Source of the DNA: JANMEX01 sp049696015
Lineage (GTDB): Bacteria; Pseudomonadota; Alphaproteobacteria; Rhizobiales; Rhizobiaceae
Direction: 5' to 3'
DNA length: 14,721 nt
Assembly (NCBI GenBank): GCA_049696015.1
Contig: JBAVTG010000181.1
Location: 1-14,721 of the forward strand
The notes beneath the pieces were generated by a model. It saw only the letters and a program-made list of their open reading frames with translations, was not told where the DNA came from and ran no database searches. The position numbers were made by a program, and so were the translations under genes. This document shows positions 13,311 to 14,721 of the stretch, piece by piece; the stretch's first letter is position 1; each line of letters starts with the position of its first letter.

Positions 13311-13401
13311 GGCGGGCAAGAGCGGTAAGCCAGCGTCGCATTCACGCAATCGGCGGCGCGAGCAAACTTGCTATCAAGCCAATGGGTTTTGGGAACAGAC
13401 A

Positions 13402-14349
13402 ATGGACACCATACTGAAGGGGGTGCTGAGCCTGTGCGCGGGCGTCTTCGTCTTTACCGCGCAGGATACGATCCTCAAGGCCGTGTCGGGCGGCTATCCG
13501 CTCACCGAGGCGATGGCGCTGCGAGCCATCGTGGCCGGGCCGATCCTGGCATTTCTGATCTGGCGCAGCGAAGGCTTTGCCGCGCTTGGCCGCAATGCGG
13601 GATTTCTGTTTGCCCGCGCAGTGGTGCTGTTCTTCGCCTATTTTGCTTACTATCTCGCCTTTCCCGCCCTGCCGCTGGCAGACGCTGTGGCGCTGTATTT
13701 CACCGTGCCGCTGTTCGTCGTGGCGCTCGCTGGACCCTATCTCGGCGAAAAGGCCAATGCCAAGATCTGGGGCGCAGTCGCTATCGGCCTCATCGGCGTC
13801 GCGGTGATGCTCAAGCCCCGCACCGGGCTGTTCGAGCCAGCGGCGCTGTTGTCGCTGTTTTCGGCTGCAGCCTATGCCTCCGGCCAGTTGATGGCGCGCA
13901 AAAAGGGCAGCACGACTTCAGCCGCCGTCTTTGCCTTCTGGCAAAACGGCTTCTTCCTTGCCGTCGCACTCATCTTGCCGCTGGTGTTTGCCAGTCTTGA
14001 CATCACCACCGCGCCGCATCCCTCGCTGCAATTTCTGGTTCGCCCGTGGGTATGGCCAACTCAAAATGATGCGCTGCTGATGTTGTCGTGCGGCGTCATC
14101 GCTGCGGCGGGCACGATCTTTCTGGTCAACGGCTATCGCTGGGCCCCGGCCAACACCGCCGCTGCATTCGAATATACGGGCCTGATCTGGGTCTCGCTCT
14201 TCGCATTCATGTTCTTCGGCGAGGTTCCGGGCGCTTCCACGCTCACCGGCGCGTTGTTCATTGTCGCAGCAGGGCTATTGGCGCTGCGCGCCCAATCGAC
14301 ACACAGACTTGACGCAGGGGAAACATCCGCCCGAACGCCACTTGCCTAA
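13402..14349 (+). CDS. EamA-family (DMT) inner-membrane transporter
   Basis: 315 residues, the usual length of ten-helix drug/metabolite transporters built from two EamA repeats. Hydrophobic segments follow from the start (ILKGVLSLCAGVFVFTAQDT). The first repeat ends with DAVALYFTVPLFVVALAGPYLGE, the second with NTAAAFEYTGLIWVSLFAFMFFGE; both close in the glutamate-containing G-E motif typical of the fold. FTAQDTILKAV resembles the S-adenosylmethionine-uptake-like branch, but the substrate cannot be fixed. The ATG at 13402 is chosen because it starts the first helix and follows a GGGA box; the open frame from 13300 adds a polar stretch unlike the family. It is divergent from the Kazal-like gene with 159 bp between them. 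No terminator was seen before the cold-shock gene. Confidence 0.92.
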   Translation: MDTILKGVLSLCAGVFVFTAQDTILKAVSGGYPLTEAMALRAIVAGPILAFLIWRSEGFAALGRNAGFLFARAVVLFFAYFAYYLAFPALPLADAVALYFTVPLFVVALAGPYLGEKANAKIWGAVAIGLIGVAVMLKPRTGLFEPAALLSLFSAAAYASGQLMARKKGSTTSAAVFAFWQNGFFLAVALILPLVFASLDITTAPHPSLQFLVRPWVWPTQNDALLMLSCGVIAAAGTIFLVNGYRWAPANTAAAFEYTGLIWVSLFAFMFFGEVPGASTLTGALFIVAAGLLALRAQSTHRLDAGETSARTPLA

Positions 14350-14437
14350 ATTGAAAAAACGGGTCACAAATTCTCAAGCTGCGCCATTTCGGGAATGGCT
14401 GGCGTGGTGAATTCAGAGCGTAACAAGGACTTCCCAC

Positions 14438-14653
14438 ATGGGCCAGATGACAGGCGCCGTCAAATTTTTCAACCAGGACAAAGGCTTCGGCTTCATTACA
14501 CCGGATGGTGGCGAGAAAGATGTTTTCGTGCACATTTCCGCCGTGCAAAGCTCCGGCCTCAATGGCTTGGCTGACGGTCAGAAAGTCACCTTCGACACCG
14601 AGCCGGACAAGCGCGGCAAGGGGCCGAAGGCCATCAATCTCCAGCTCCTTTAA
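14438..14653 (+). CDS. CspA-type cold-shock protein
   Basis: 71 residues forming a single cold-shock domain, a five-stranded barrel that binds single-stranded RNA and DNA and melts mRNA structure. Seen: TGAVKFFNQDKGFGFITPDG with RNP1 KGFGFI (15-20) and RNP2 VFVHI (29-33), then SAVQSSGLNGLADGQKVTF. The C-terminus KGPKAINLQLL is typical of alphaproteobacterial members. AAGGA 8 bases before the ATG at 14438 supports this start over the ATG at 14447. There are 88 bp after the EamA gene, room for its own promoter, but none close to consensus was recognised. Many members are not cold-induced, so the inducing condition cannot be told. Confidence 0.96.
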   Translation: MGQMTGAVKFFNQDKGFGFITPDGGEKDVFVHISAVQSSGLNGLADGQKVTFDTEPDKRGKGPKAINLQLL

Positions 14654-14669
14654 GGCTGCAGGGCAGAAC

Positions 14670-14703
14670 GGATCTTCCCGGGCGGGAGACCGGGAAACCA
14701 TCC
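14670..14703 (+). terminator. Hairpin after the cold-shock gene
   Basis: TTCCCGG (14675-14681) pairs with CCGGGAA (14690-14696) around an 8-base loop, and GGAT (14670-14673) with ATCC (14700-14703) below a small internal bulge. It starts 17 bp after the stop codon, the usual place of a terminator, but is followed by a purine-rich stretch and no T-tract, so it may be a stability hairpin. Confidence 0.42.
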
Positions 14704-14721
14704 GGAAAAGATGAAAAGCAT

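Noticed and set aside
13300..13401. N-terminal extension of the EamA transporter from 13300
   Set aside because: The 34 added residues are polar and basic, unlike the family, and the ATG at 13402 has a usable ribosome-binding site and begins the first membrane helix.
1..14721. tRNA, rRNA, CRISPR array, insertion sequence or phage attachment site
   Set aside because: I looked for these and saw no cloverleaf, regularly spaced repeats, transposase or integrase frames.

Overview
The window looks like chromosomal DNA of an alphaproteobacterium, most likely of the order Hyphomicrobiales (Rhizobiales). The basis is a moderately GC-rich sequence with GC-ending codons, a CarB of about 1164 residues carrying an insertion typical of alphaproteobacteria in its first half, and the general gene content (ArsR/SRPBCC operon, DUF922 protein, dodecin, Kazal-like lipoprotein, GGDEF-EAL protein). 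The genus cannot be read from the sequence, and no tRNA, rRNA, CRISPR array or insertion sequence was seen.

Layout. (1) 1-581: a mostly non-coding stretch. Bases 27-134 are a decayed copy of the first 36 codons of carB, followed by a hairpin with a T-tract on the minus strand (157-187) and a short, uncertain minus-strand reading frame (266-436). (2) 582-4076: carB, large subunit of carbamoyl-phosphate synthase, complete. (3) 4086-4682, minus strand: a ccdA-ccdB toxin-antitoxin module whose toxin gene ends 9 bp from the carB stop codon. Its promoter overlaps a 12-bp direct repeat containing the palindrome ATGCGCAT and suggests leaderless translation of the antitoxin. (4) 4772-10083, plus strand: a probable operon headed by an ArsR-type regulator, followed by four genes with five SRPBCC (START/AHSA1-like) ligand-binding domains, a DHA2-type MFS exporter, a secreted DUF922 putative Zn-protease that overlaps the exporter gene, and a dodecin. 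(5) 10142-12535, minus strand: a membrane-bound PAS-GGDEF-EAL protein with both catalytic motifs and the inhibitory site intact. (6) 12536-12792: gene-free, with direct repeats and a hairpin. (7) 12793-13242, minus strand: a lipoprotein with two Kazal-like four-cysteine repeats. (8) 13402-14349: an EamA/DMT transporter. (9) 14438-14653: a CspA-type cold-shock protein.

How the genes may work together. The ArsR-SRPBCC-MFS block reads as one unit: a repressor without the classical arsenic-binding cysteines, a set of related hydrophobic-pocket proteins that arose partly by tandem duplication and fusion, and a multidrug-type exporter. A plausible but unproven reading is handling and export of hydrophobic small molecules. 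The other genes appear functionally independent: pyrimidine/arginine precursor synthesis, toxin-antitoxin, c-di-GMP turnover, envelope protection, metabolite transport and RNA chaperoning.

The points most worth a second look are the degenerate carB 5' duplicate upstream of the intact gene, the leaderless/operator architecture and tandem repeat of ccdA, the SRPBCC array, and the two Kazal-like repeats that share identical cysteine spacing.
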